This document shows positions 27,701-35,469 of a stretch of 64,000 nucleotides of DNA, piece by piece. A program made the translations under genes and the position numbers. Under the pieces are notes generated by a model, which saw only the letters and a program-made list of their open reading frames with translations, did no database searches and was not told the origin of the DNA. Every line of letters begins with the position of its first letter. Within the stretch, counting starts at the first letter, position 1. The DNA lies in assembly GCF_019428685.1 (NCBI RefSeq), contig NZ_CP080096.1:806001-870000 (forward strand), written 5' to 3'. This DNA is from Paraburkholderia edwinii (GTDB lineage Bacteria; Pseudomonadota; Gammaproteobacteria; Burkholderiales; Burkholderiaceae).

Positions 27701-27787
27701 AGTGGCATTGAAGAGCCGCGATTTAACGAAGAAGAACTGACCCGGTACCTTGAGAACTCGATCGGCTTCGTGGCGGCAACGTCCTAG
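24743..27787 (+). CDS. Free-standing adenylation-carrier-thioester reductase (NRPS-like A-T-R)
   Basis: A 1014-residue three-domain enzyme. The adenylation domain (1-530) has IFTSGTTGVPKG near 155, YYGPTEAT, YRTGDLARW, GRGDEQVKIRGNRVELGEIE and NGKTDK. The carrier domain has GGHSLL with the phosphopantetheine Ser near 560. The C-terminal NAD(P)H reductase has LLTGTTGFVGAH near 645 and GYVRSK near 811. It should activate an acid as AMP ester, load it on the carrier and release an aldehyde or alcohol. GFDVCQW keeps the Asp that binds an alpha-amino group, so an amino acid substrate is likely. By hand I read the pocket as D-V-W-V-F-A-Y-I-F-K. There is no condensation domain and no carrier-activating enzyme nearby. 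Confidence 0.9.
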   Translation: MITQTVLDLFDIRVSSSPDAIALASGQTILTYGELAARSDAVAHFLLEQGVSSGALVPIEATRSIDYIVAIIGVLKANAVYVPIDYKHPSERKKLILEQSGSSILLSTSGEHDDCASESFDKWIRVHIASLSAKAPANKTSLPARPSPAEPIYVIFTSGTTGVPKGVVVEHHAVARLIQWHNDKFEVTSNSRHTLMAGLGFDVCQWEIWSPLCAGATLHVLDDEKRLDIGLLTDFYRENGITHAFVPTVMVPNVVNATRNRASSLRYLFTAGEKLKPVDTEGVSYSLIDYYGPTEATIFATVHHVPGSASGKPDSIGRPVTDTEILILDEQFKERPRGEAGELFIAGSCLARGYLNNDGLTRERFVPHPSRSGARMYRTGDLARWLPDGTVQYLGRGDEQVKIRGNRVELGEIESFLATQQGVDKVAVIVTGGDADLTREVIAYLVTNAATSAANNGTKGEAPGAFAQVVESIRANVRAHLPDYMRPARYIELLAMPLTVNGKTDKAALRAQYTSSVVAPVDGYADANSMERLVFDVFRTVLEHGDFGRRDSFFDIGGHSLLVAEVVITLEERLNTKVYIRDVYQHQTVTALAAHLRSRMQMQTELPKIDGEPIHELRNDIELPPAIVLNKPFDIERLKQPRHILLTGTTGFVGAHLLADLLATTEAIIHCPVRAANDAEARSRIDDKLSTYRIQIEDRSRVIAHAADLSLAGFGMAHGDYLKLSSEVDVIYHSASAVNFIQPYSYMKKDNVDGLKQIISFAANDKLKALVLLSTISVYSWGHLHTGKTVMTEEDDIDQNFPAVLTDIGYVRSKWVMEKIADLAAAHGLPLMTFRLGYATFNSRTGLSASYQWWGRLVETCIKFGAIPDLHDLREGLTTVDYMTRAIAHISRNPAALTKKFNLIHSDKNNLTLKQFFALLEPHVGVKFDVIPFAQWLSNWKDNRDAPLYPLLSLFRDNMYDGRSTVELYQDTYRWDCKNVTNFLKGSGIEEPRFNEEELTRYLENSIGFVAATS

Positions 27788-27807
27788 GCTAGCGAGAAGT
27801 CAGCTTG

Positions 27808-27840
27808 TGAGGCTGAGCCCGGTAGTCGGGATCAGCCTCA
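27808..27840. terminator. Hairpin following the NRPS-like gene
   Basis: TGAGGCTGA pairs with TCAGCCTCA, then, after a mismatch, CCCG with CGGG around GTAGT. It begins 21 bases after the stop codon. There is no T-tract on the plus strand (AAAAAC follows), so it may stop the ATR transcript weakly or protect its 3' end. Confidence 0.5.
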
Positions 27841-27990
27841 AAAACTGCCAGTCGTCTTCGGGGAAATACATTCAACACATTGGCCGGTGCATCCAATGCG
27901 ACGCATACACACTGCCTGGAATAAGCCAAACCGATCAAGCGTCTTTACGTAGATCAGCACACTCCACGGAAGTCACATGAATCTGGCCGT

Positions 27991-28650
27991 CTACGCACAT
28001 GCGGTCTCATGCCACTGCTGCACATAGCCGGGCGTACCGGTCGGTGCGGCATCGGCTATCGGCGTCAGCGGTTGCAACGCCAAAGGCAAGACGCCGGCCC
28101 ACACCTCGCGAGTCATATCGGCCTCGTCATCCTTCGGTCCGCCCGTGCGTACCTTCGCCGCCGCTTCGTCGATCGCGACACGCAGCACGGTGGTCGCGGC
28201 AAGCTCGTTTGCGTCTCCGGGCCGCACTTCACGCGAACGTCCCGGCGCGATCTTCTCGACGAACGTATCGAGGGCCGAGGCCTTCGCCGCGCCTTCCACG
28301 ATTTCGCACACGCCGTAGATGACGGCGGACCGGTAATTCATCGAATGATGGAACGCCGAGCGCGCGAGCACCAACCCGTCGAGGTGGGTGATCGTGATAC
28401 ATAGCTGGGCGCCGCGCGCCGCCAGCTTCAGCATCCGGCTGCCATTGGAGCCGTGTATGTAGAGATGATCGCCTTCGCGCCAGCATGCGGTGGGAATGCA
28501 ATGCACGCCGTTTTCGTCGGCAAACGCGACGTGACACACATACGCTGCGTCGACGATCGCGTACAGCGTCTCGCGGTCGTAGCAGCCGCGTTGCGCGACA
28601 CGGCGCACCCGCGTACGTTCGGACGGCGGGGTGGCGTCGATTGTGCTCAT
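27991..28650 (-). CDS. Pyridoxamine 5'-phosphate oxidase-like flavin-binding protein
   Basis: A 219-residue protein of the split-barrel FMN-binding family (PNPOx-like). It shows YAIVDAAYVCHVAFADENGVHCIPTACW broken into strand pairs, YIHGSNGSRMLKLA, THLDGLVLARSAFHHSMNYRSAVIYG and a C-terminal EVWAGVLPL...WVAG-type end (VWAGVLPL). Family members bind FMN, F420 or haem. The start ATG 28650 (MSTIDA) follows GGAGAACCGGAAG. It is divergent from the MocR regulator at 28746, a common pairing, and is probably its target. Confidence 0.88.
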   Translation of the reverse strand: MSTIDATPPSERTRVRRVAQRGCYDRETLYAIVDAAYVCHVAFADENGVHCIPTACWREGDHLYIHGSNGSRMLKLAARGAQLCITITHLDGLVLARSAFHHSMNYRSAVIYGVCEIVEGAAKASALDTFVEKIAPGRSREVRPGDANELAATTVLRVAIDEAAAKVRTGGPKDDEADMTREVWAGVLPLALQPLTPIADAAPTGTPGYVQQWHETACA

Positions 28651-28745
28651 CTTCCGGTTCTCCAATCATCAATCGGGATGGTCAACAGTAATGAAACCGT
28701 GGCACCATGTGTAGACCCACCGTCAAGCGTATTTCTGGAGCCACG

Positions 28746-30230
28746 ATGGACTACGCGGTCATGTTGTCGAATTTCGAGCGCGAAGCGGGACGGGACGCAT
28801 CCGCGCGCATTCCGCAGCAGCAGCGCCTCTATCATTGCCTGCGCGCCGCGATTCTGAAGGGGGACATCGGTGAAGGCACACGCCTGCTGCCGACGCGCGA
28901 ACTCGCTGCAGACCTGGGCGTTGCGCGAAACTCGGTGCTTTACGCATACGAACGTCTCGCCGAAGAAGGCTTCGTCCATGCGAAGCGACAAGGCACAGTA
29001 GTCGCGAGGGTCGGCCTGCAGCAGTCGCCTGCTGTCATGGCCGGCGAGACGCCGGTGCTCTCGAAACGCGTCGCCGACATCGTGCGCCCCGGTGCAGGCA
29101 TGGACGATCCGCTTCCGTTTCTGCCCGGTACACCGGCGCTCGACGAATTCCCGCTTGCGCAATGGCGGCGCTGCGTCGAGCGTGCGTGGCGCGCTGCGGG
29201 CGCAGCGCAACTCGGCTACATGCGACGCGATGACAATTTGACGTTGCGCCAGGCCATCGCAGAGTATTTGCGCGTGTCGCGCGGTGTACGGTGTGACGCG
29301 GATCAGGTGCTTGTGACGGACGGCACGCAAAGTGCGCTTGATCTGTGCGCTCGCGCGCTGGCAGAGGCGAACGACATCGCGTGGATGGAAAACCCCGGCT
29401 ATGGCGGCGCGCGCAACGCATTTCTCGCTGCCGACCTGCGCCTCGTTCCGATTCCGGTCGATGCCGACGGCTTGGCGCCGGATCCACAACACTGGCGCGA
29501 TACACCGCCGAAACTCATCTACATCACGCCATCGCATCAGTATCCGCTTGGCGCCGTGATGAGCCTCGAACGCAGGCTTGCGTTGATCGCCGAGGCACGC
29601 GCGGCCGGCGCGTTGATCATCGAGGACGACTACGACAGCGAATTTCGCCACCATGGCGCGCCGCTCGCCGCCGTACAAGGGCTTGCCGACGACGCGCCGG
29701 TGATTTACCTCGGCACCTTCAGCAAGGTGATGTTTCCGGCGCTGCGCATCGGCTTTATGGTTTTGCCACGCGCGCTTGCGCCGGCCTTTCGCAGCACGGC
29801 GGGAGCCTTGATGTTGCGTGGACGCATAGTCGAACAGCTGGCGTTGGCCGACTTCATCGAAGCCGGCCATTTCACGCGGCACTTGCGGCGTATGCGGCGG
29901 CTGTATGCGGAGCGACGCATGGCATTGGAAGATGCATTGCAGCGGCACGTGAATGGTCTGCTGACGGTGTCGGGTGGCGCCGGCGGCATGCATCTGTCGG
30001 CAAGACTCGATGTGCCCGTGGCGGACACCGAAGTTAGCAGTGTAGGGCGCACGCATGGCCTCGTATTGCGCGCGCTGTCGCGGTTCTGTTTGCCTGGGAC
30101 GCAGACCGGATACAACGGACTGGTGTTCGGGTACGGCAGTGTTCCCGCAAGCCGCATGGACCCGTTGGCGCAGCAGGTCCGCACGGTGATTCAGTTGGCG
30201 TTGGCGAATCGCGCCAGGCGCCGGGAGTAA
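28746..30230 (+). CDS. MocR-type GntR regulator with aminotransferase-like domain
   Basis: A 494-residue regulator. An N-terminal GntR winged helix (about 20-85: LPTRELAADLGVARNSVLYAYERL, EEGFV) is joined to a fold-type I aminotransferase domain (from about 120) with the PLP-binding YLGTFSKVMFPALRIGFMV (Lys in SKV) and DDYDSEFR. PdxR-like members sense PLP and control vitamin B6 genes; others control amino-acid or amine genes. ATG 28746 follows CTGGAG. The divergent gene is a PNPOx-fold protein, which fits the PLP link but is not proof of it. Confidence 0.93.
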   Translation: MDYAVMLSNFEREAGRDASARIPQQQRLYHCLRAAILKGDIGEGTRLLPTRELAADLGVARNSVLYAYERLAEEGFVHAKRQGTVVARVGLQQSPAVMAGETPVLSKRVADIVRPGAGMDDPLPFLPGTPALDEFPLAQWRRCVERAWRAAGAAQLGYMRRDDNLTLRQAIAEYLRVSRGVRCDADQVLVTDGTQSALDLCARALAEANDIAWMENPGYGGARNAFLAADLRLVPIPVDADGLAPDPQHWRDTPPKLIYITPSHQYPLGAVMSLERRLALIAEARAAGALIIEDDYDSEFRHHGAPLAAVQGLADDAPVIYLGTFSKVMFPALRIGFMVLPRALAPAFRSTAGALMLRGRIVEQLALADFIEAGHFTRHLRRMRRLYAERRMALEDALQRHVNGLLTVSGGAGGMHLSARLDVPVADTEVSSVGRTHGLVLRALSRFCLPGTQTGYNGLVFGYGSVPASRMDPLAQQVRTVIQLALANRARRRE

Positions 30231-30404
30231 TCTCTGTCTTTATGTCAGGCAGTCAAGCAAAGGAGACGTTATGAGTTTTCGCTGATTCACGGAGCTGTGA
30301 TAGCGGATAGGTATCAATAACGGCGTAATCGATATTGGACATACATTCCGTCAAGACCAATCATTCGATACCGATGCAGGACGCATCTAACGGGAATGAT
30401 TGCT

Positions 30405-32075
30405 ATGTCTACCAAACTGATCAACGGCCGGACGGCCTTTCTGAAACTCCTTGAGGATGAAGGCGTCACTCATATCTTCGGGAACCCGGGAACGACCGAA
30501 CTGGCACTCATGGAAGCCATGCCGGACGCGCCGTCGATCGAGTACGTTCTCGGGTTGCAAGAATCGGTTGTGGTATCGATGGCTGACGGCTTCGCGCGCG
30601 CCTCGGGGAAATTGACGGCATGTAACCTGCACTGCACACCCGGTCTTGGACATGCGATGGGCGCGCTGTATAACGCGCGATTCTCGGGTTCCCCGATTAT
30701 CGTGACGGCAGGGCAATATGAATTGGGCTACGGATTGCTCGAGCCCATGCTATACGAACCGTTGGTGCCGATCGCCCAGCCGCTCGTCAAGTGGGCGTAT
30801 GAGATCCAACGTGTAGAAGATCTTCCGCGCGTGGTTCGACGGGCCGCAAAGGTTGCGTTGACCCCGCCATTCGGACCTGTGTTTCTCAGTCTTTCTGGAA
30901 GCGTTCTGGATGAGGAACGCGACCTCGACCTTGGACACAGCACCCGCGTTCGAGCTCATGGAACGCCCGCGGACCACGATCTCGACGATGTCGTTCGGAG
31001 CATTGTCCAAAGCCGTTCGCCGGTAATCATTGCTGGCCGTGAGTTGGCTGAGCAGGACGCATTCGAAGAGGCCCAAGCGTTCGCGGAAATGCTAGGAGCG
31101 CCCGTATATCACGAGCCCATTCCGTACAACACGCGATACCCGGTTCGCCATCGGGCATTCATGGGCGACCTCACCAGGAATCAGAAAAAGGTTCGTGAGA
31201 TCCTCGGCCAGCACGATGTGTTGATTGCGCTCGGCTGCGATCTCCTGCGCATGTCCGCTTACAGCGAAACCGACCCGATGCCCGAACATCTCCGCGTGGT
31301 TCACATTAGTGAACGCGAGTGGGAGCTTGGCAAGAACTATTCGACCGAGTTCGCGATCCGCGGAGGCGTCAAAGCGGTTCTTAACGCGATATTGCCCCGA
31401 GTGGACGCGGGATTGACCATCGAGCAGCGTGCCGACGCACAGCAGCGCCTCGAATTGATGTCGAAGCGCAACTGGTCTGCCCGTAAAGCACAGGCCTTGA
31501 GCTCGTCTTCGCTGTCGACGAACGTGCCGATCGCCCCTAGCTTTCTCGCACAAGCGATAGCGGAATCCGTGCCGAAGCATGCCATCGTGGTGGAGGAGGC
31601 GCCGACGCTCGCGCCCTTGCTCAGTTCCGTGCTGGAAGTCAACGAGCCTCGCAGTTTCTTTGGCCTGGCTAGCGGTGGCCTCGGTTTCGGTATGGGCGGT
31701 GCAGTGGGTGTGGCTCTCGCTCGACCCGGTTCGCCGATCGTCGCGGTGATCGGCGACGGCAGTGCGATGTACGCGATCCAGGCGCTCTGGACAGCAGCCC
31801 ATCTTGATCTGCCGATCACCTATGTCATCGCAAACAACCGGTCGTATCGGATCATCAAGGAGCGGCTTGTCGCGATGCGAGGGACGGATCGTTTTCTCGG
31901 AATGGATTTCACGAAACCGCCACTCGACTTTGTCTCGATGGCCAACGGGATGGGCGTGACGGCGAGAAAGGTCGACGATCCTTCCATCCTGTTTGAGGCC
32001 TTGAAACAGGCTATTGCGTCGGGTCGCCCGTGCCTGCTCGACGTTGTAATCGACTCCGGTGTGCAGAAGGCTTAA
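30405..32075 (+). CDS. ThDP-dependent decarboxylase, benzoylformate decarboxylase-like
   Basis: A 556-residue thiamine diphosphate enzyme of the pyruvate oxidase/acetolactate synthase superfamily. It has the N-terminal FGNPGTTELALM, the cofactor Glu in LQESVVVSMADG, the His in NLHCTPGLGHAMGALYNA that matches the catalytic His of benzoylformate decarboxylase, and the C-terminal ThDP motif GDGSAMYAIQALW...ITYVIANN. The pattern is closest to benzoylformate decarboxylase (mandelate pathway), but no mandelate genes are beside it. ATG 30405 is preferred to 30396 because GGGA lies 9 bases upstream. It is transcribed alone. Confidence 0.88.
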   Translation: MSTKLINGRTAFLKLLEDEGVTHIFGNPGTTELALMEAMPDAPSIEYVLGLQESVVVSMADGFARASGKLTACNLHCTPGLGHAMGALYNARFSGSPIIVTAGQYELGYGLLEPMLYEPLVPIAQPLVKWAYEIQRVEDLPRVVRRAAKVALTPPFGPVFLSLSGSVLDEERDLDLGHSTRVRAHGTPADHDLDDVVRSIVQSRSPVIIAGRELAEQDAFEEAQAFAEMLGAPVYHEPIPYNTRYPVRHRAFMGDLTRNQKKVREILGQHDVLIALGCDLLRMSAYSETDPMPEHLRVVHISEREWELGKNYSTEFAIRGGVKAVLNAILPRVDAGLTIEQRADAQQRLELMSKRNWSARKAQALSSSSLSTNVPIAPSFLAQAIAESVPKHAIVVEEAPTLAPLLSSVLEVNEPRSFFGLASGGLGFGMGGAVGVALARPGSPIVAVIGDGSAMYAIQALWTAAHLDLPITYVIANNRSYRIIKERLVAMRGTDRFLGMDFTKPPLDFVSMANGMGVTARKVDDPSILFEALKQAIASGRPCLLDVVIDSGVQKA

Positions 32076-32229
32076 GCGAATTACTTTCGACAATTTAACC
32101 GTCACAGCAATGACATTTTTGATGCGTTATATGCTAATGGTAGTTGTGATAAACCTATCCAGGTATTGAGTACCAAAATCGCGCAGCCTCGGGTAGGGTT
32201 TGAAGGTTCTCTAACCCGCAGGAACCGTC

Positions 32230-34428
32230 ATGTCGTTCATTCCCCCCCTTCGCTGTGGACTGATCCGGAATCACGCACGTGTAAGTAAAGTCGTCGCGAG
32301 CTCATTGCCGAGCTTATTGAATTACGAAGATTTTCCTTTTTACGAAGTATTGCGTGCGTCATTATTTTCGATTTTTTTCTCACTTCTCACGCTTATTCTG
32401 TTTAATACGCCGTGCATGGCAATGGACGTAAATTTGACAGCCGCGGCGACCAATGCACGCGAAAGCGGCCAGGTGTCTGCACCAAGTTCGGTCACGTTGA
32501 CCTCGCCAAACTTAAGCCTGCGCGATGCGCTTTCCTTGCTAAACAAGAACAAGGCGCTCGTGGGAAGCGGCATCGATAGTTTGAATTTCATCCTTGCGGC
32601 GGGCACCTATCGCCTCACGGCGCCGCTTGTGCTGTCTCCCGACCCGACGTGGAGCAGCACACCGATCACGATTACGGGCGCGACCAGCGGTGGCCGGGCC
32701 ACCATTACGGGCAGCAAGCTCATAACCGGTTTCACGCCCGTCACCGATGCCGCGTCGCTCGCGCGGCTGCCGTCTGCGTCACGAGGCAGCGTAGTCGTGG
32801 CGAGTCTCAAGAGTAACGGCATCACGGATCTCGGCGTAAGGCAGCGACATGGCTATAACATCCCGATCACCCCCGCTCCGCTCGAAGTCTTCTTCCGTGA
32901 TGCGCCGATGACCCTGGCGCGCTGGCCCAACACAGGCTTCGCCAAGATTCAGTCGTTGCCGAACGGGCCAACGGGCATCACGTTCACCGTCGCGGGCGGT
33001 AACACCAGCGCGTGGCAGCGTGAACCGGATCTCGAGGCCATGGGTTACTGGGCACGAGACTGGGCTGACACGACGATTCCGATCACGTCGGTGAGTGCCT
33101 CGGGCGCACTCACGCTGCAGGCGCCCGCGCCTGAGTTCGGGTTGCTCGCGGGTCAACGGGTGGTGATCCAGAATGCGCTCTCGGAACTCGATCAGCCGGG
33201 TGAGTACTACGTAGACCGGGCCACGGCGCGCGTGTTTCTCTGGCCGCCCTTTCCGATGGCCAGCGGCGATGTGCAGGTGTCGGTCGTCGATACGCTGCTC
33301 ACGGTCAACAACGCGGTAAATCTTACGATCAGCAACCTTGCCTTCGATATCGCACGCGGTGACGGTATCGATCTGAACGGCGGCGGCCACATCGTGGTGC
33401 AGAACGTTATCCTGACCAATATGGGAGATCGCGGCGCGTTTTCTAACGCGGGCAGCAGCGGCTTCGACTCGATCAAGCTCGCGCACACCGGCGAGGGCGG
33501 CATCGTGATGGTCAATGGCAATCGCACGACACTCGCGCCGGGCAACATGTTCCTGACCAACAGCGACCTGCATGACTTCGCGCGGCGCACGCATGCGTAT
33601 CGTCCGGCGGTCAATCTGGCTGGCGTAGGCAATCGCGTGAGCGGCAATACGATCTACTCGGGTCCGCACGCGGCCATCATCTTCACCGGCAACAATAACG
33701 TGATTTCGGATAACGAGATCTACAACGTCGTTACCGAAACCGCCGATGCGGGAGCGATATACACGGGCCGCGACTGGACCACACGCGGGAACGTGATTCA
33801 AGACAACTTTATTCATGACATCGGCACAACGACTCAGCCACAAGCGACAGCCGGCGTTTATCTCGATGACGAGGCAAGCGGCACCACGATACGCCGCAAC
33901 GTGTTCTCGCGCGTGAATCAGGCCGTGTTTATCGGCGGCGGTCGCGACAACATCGTGCAAGACAATCTCTTTGCGAATCTCTCGCCGGCGCTGCTTGTCG
34001 ATTCGCGCGGGCTGTCATGGCAGAACCCCGACGTCGTCAATCCGAGCGGGATATTCCAGACCGAGTTGCGCGCAGTGCCCTACAACCAGCCGCCGTATTC
34101 GACGCAATATCCGACGCTGCCCAATATTCTTCAGGACCACCTCGGCGCTCCGGTTGGGAACGTGTTCAGCCGTAACATCGTGATCAACGGAACCGTAGCC
34201 TCGATCGACCCCGGCGCGCAACCGTTCGTCATTCCCGGACAAGTCTTCGACGCAAGCAGTGTCGTGTTTGTGAATTCGATTGCCGACGCCGACCGTAAGA
34301 CCTTCGACGACTTCAAGCTTTCCCCGTCGTCGCCTGCAATCGCAGCGGGTTTCATGCCTTCATTGTTCGGTACGCCGGCAGCGATGCAGGCTCCGCCTGT
34401 CGTCGCGAGCCCGGCGGCCCACCCATAG
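32230..34428 (+). CDS. Secreted right-handed parallel beta-helix protein (probable glycan-active)
   Basis: A 732-residue protein with an unusually long N-terminus before a hydrophobic segment (about 43-62) that ends in CMAMD, a likely signal or anchor. The rest is a right-handed beta-helix with NosD/pectate-lyase type repeats (VNLAGVGNRVSGNTIYSGPHAAIIFTGNN, cut here, then NVISDNEIYNV, GTTIRRNVFS, NIVQDNLFANL). The stretch LARWPNTGFAKI is typical of glycoside hydrolases of the beta-helix kind (GH141-like). A polysaccharide-cleaving role is likely; the substrate is unknown. The ATG follows AGGA. A strong hairpin terminator follows the gene. Confidence 0.85.
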   Translation: MSFIPPLRCGLIRNHARVSKVVASSLPSLLNYEDFPFYEVLRASLFSIFFSLLTLILFNTPCMAMDVNLTAAATNARESGQVSAPSSVTLTSPNLSLRDALSLLNKNKALVGSGIDSLNFILAAGTYRLTAPLVLSPDPTWSSTPITITGATSGGRATITGSKLITGFTPVTDAASLARLPSASRGSVVVASLKSNGITDLGVRQRHGYNIPITPAPLEVFFRDAPMTLARWPNTGFAKIQSLPNGPTGITFTVAGGNTSAWQREPDLEAMGYWARDWADTTIPITSVSASGALTLQAPAPEFGLLAGQRVVIQNALSELDQPGEYYVDRATARVFLWPPFPMASGDVQVSVVDTLLTVNNAVNLTISNLAFDIARGDGIDLNGGGHIVVQNVILTNMGDRGAFSNAGSSGFDSIKLAHTGEGGIVMVNGNRTTLAPGNMFLTNSDLHDFARRTHAYRPAVNLAGVGNRVSGNTIYSGPHAAIIFTGNNNVISDNEIYNVVTETADAGAIYTGRDWTTRGNVIQDNFIHDIGTTTQPQATAGVYLDDEASGTTIRRNVFSRVNQAVFIGGGRDNIVQDNLFANLSPALLVDSRGLSWQNPDVVNPSGIFQTELRAVPYNQPPYSTQYPTLPNILQDHLGAPVGNVFSRNIVINGTVASIDPGAQPFVIPGQVFDASSVVFVNSIADADRKTFDDFKLSPSSPAIAAGFMPSLFGTPAAMQAPPVVASPAAHP

Positions 34429-34443
34429 GCGATCGCGAATTCG

Positions 34444-34477
34444 CCGCCGCGCAGCGGTTGCAAGCCCTGCGCGGCGG
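34444..34477. terminator. Strong GC-rich hairpin after the beta-helix gene
   Basis: CCGCCGCGCAG and CTGCGCGGCGG form a perfect 11-bp stem around a 12-base loop, 15 bases after the stop of the beta-helix gene and 60 bases before the stop of the convergent RMF-like gene. It probably ends transcription from both sides, although the T-tract is poor (TTCGG). Confidence 0.6.
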
Positions 34478-34536
34478 TTCGGTAGTGCGTAAGGCGTTCT
34501 AAAGGGCGTTGTCGAGGCTATTCAGCCTGTTTCGTG

Positions 34537-34746
34537 CTACCAGAGCATCATGTCTTCGCGTTCCGCTTCCGACCGGCCGCGCATCCATGCTTTATGTTGA
34601 CGCGTGCCTCTTGCGTAGGGACATGCCGCCTTCGTCTTGTAAGCGGCCCGTCCTTCGTCCATCCATGCCGCGACATCGATTCCCGTATCGCCGGAATCTT
34701 TGCCGAAAGTCCATTTCATGAACAGATGAACGAGCTTCTTCCACAT
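34537..34746 (-). CDS. RMF-like small protein (ribosome modulation factor family)
   Basis: A 69-residue protein whose second half, EGRAAYKTKAACPYARGTR followed by QHKAWMRGRSEAE, fits the pattern of ribosome modulation factor (GYxAGxxG...CPY...R..WLxGWREA). An extra N-terminal part of about 28 residues (MWKKLVHLFMKWTFGKD) has a hydrophobic face. RMF pairs ribosomes into inactive 100S dimers in stationary phase; short homologues such as CrpP show that the fold also has other roles. ATG 34746 has AGGA upstream; the longer frame from 34764 would begin with TTG. Confidence 0.65.
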   Translation of the reverse strand: MWKKLVHLFMKWTFGKDSGDTGIDVAAWMDEGRAAYKTKAACPYARGTRQHKAWMRGRSEAEREDMMLW

Positions 34747-34800
34747 ATGTAGACATCCTACCAATCACATTGGCCCGTACAGAATGGCGGCCGACGGCTT

Positions 34801-35259
34801 TCAGAAATCAATGCTGTGGACTTCGTTGAGCACAGCACGCAGCGCCGCTGCTTTTCGCTTGCCGAACGCGCTCTCGAAGCGGTCTTGCGCGATCTGCCAG
34901 TACGCGATCGAATCCTGCAGCTTTTTTAAACCTTTTGATGTCAGCCGCACGATTCTCGTCCGCCGGTTGTTCGGATCGGGTTGCACCGAAACCATTCCAT
35001 CCCTTTCCAGCGGACGAAGGTTGTGCGTGAGCGCGCTTCTGCACAGCACCAGCTCATCGGCAAGTTCCCCCATGGTGGGCGAGCTTGCACGCTCGATTGC
35101 GACAAGAATCGACACCTGAGTTACTTTAAGACCGGACGGCGCGAGGTACGCGTCGTAGTGCAAAGAGATTTTGCGCATGGCTTTGCGCAGCGCCGTTGCG
35201 TTGCACCGTCCTTTTTGTGACGTCCTTTCGTTGATCAGAGCGTAATCGATGGCTGTCAT
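34801..35259 (-). CDS. MarR family transcriptional regulator
   Basis: A 152-residue regulator with the MarR winged helix: LKVTQVSILVAIE, PTMGELADELVLCRSALTHNLRPLERDGMVSV and the wing DPNNRRTRIVRLTSKG. ATG 35259 is chosen because it gives the normal family length and because a palindromic operator (35314-35329) and an AT-rich promoter lie upstream, inside the longer open frame that begins at TTG 35349. It is probably autoregulated. Its neighbours (RMF-like gene downstream, histidine kinase upstream) do not point to a target. Cys near residue 92 in the recognition region may allow redox sensing. Confidence 0.9.
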   Translation of the reverse strand: MTAIDYALINERTSQKGRCNATALRKAMRKISLHYDAYLAPSGLKVTQVSILVAIERASSPTMGELADELVLCRSALTHNLRPLERDGMVSVQPDPNNRRTRIVRLTSKGLKKLQDSIAYWQIAQDRFESAFGKRKAAALRAVLNEVHSIDF

Positions 35260-35313
35260 TTTTCTTGCGATCGGGGGAATAGTTGAATATTCACGTTCCC
35301 ACGCATCGTACAT

Positions 35314-35329
35314 GGATGCGTATGCATCC
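35314..35329. promoter_or_regulatory. Candidate MarR operator
   Basis: GGATGC, GTAT, GCATCC forms a perfect 6-4-6 palindrome 54 bases upstream of the MarR start and next to an AT-rich stretch (35330-35360) that could hold promoter boxes. MarR regulators typically bind such 16-20 bp palindromes in their own promoter. Confidence 0.5.
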
Positions 35330-35469
35330 GATCGATATTGAATACTCAAATATTATTTAGCGAGCAAGGCTTGCCCAGCAGACGCCAGCGTCTTGACTGA
35401 TCGGGCAGAGCGCAATGAATGACGATAACGATGAGGATGCCGTGAAAGCTGCAGTCGGTGGCGTGGAAG

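Noticed and set aside
24743..27787. Part of a multi-gene NRPS cluster
   Set aside because: The flanking genes on both sides are unrelated single genes (a hydrolase and a PNPOx-like protein), and no tailoring, transport or carrier-activating gene is adjacent.
28647..30056. 469-residue ORF on the minus strand
   Set aside because: It lies wholly antisense to the MocR regulator, whose GntR and PLP motifs are clear; its translation is Arg/His-rich without any motif, as expected for the shadow of a GC-rich gene.
32779..33960. 393-residue ORF on the minus strand
   Set aside because: It is antisense to the beta-helix protein and has no recognisable motif.
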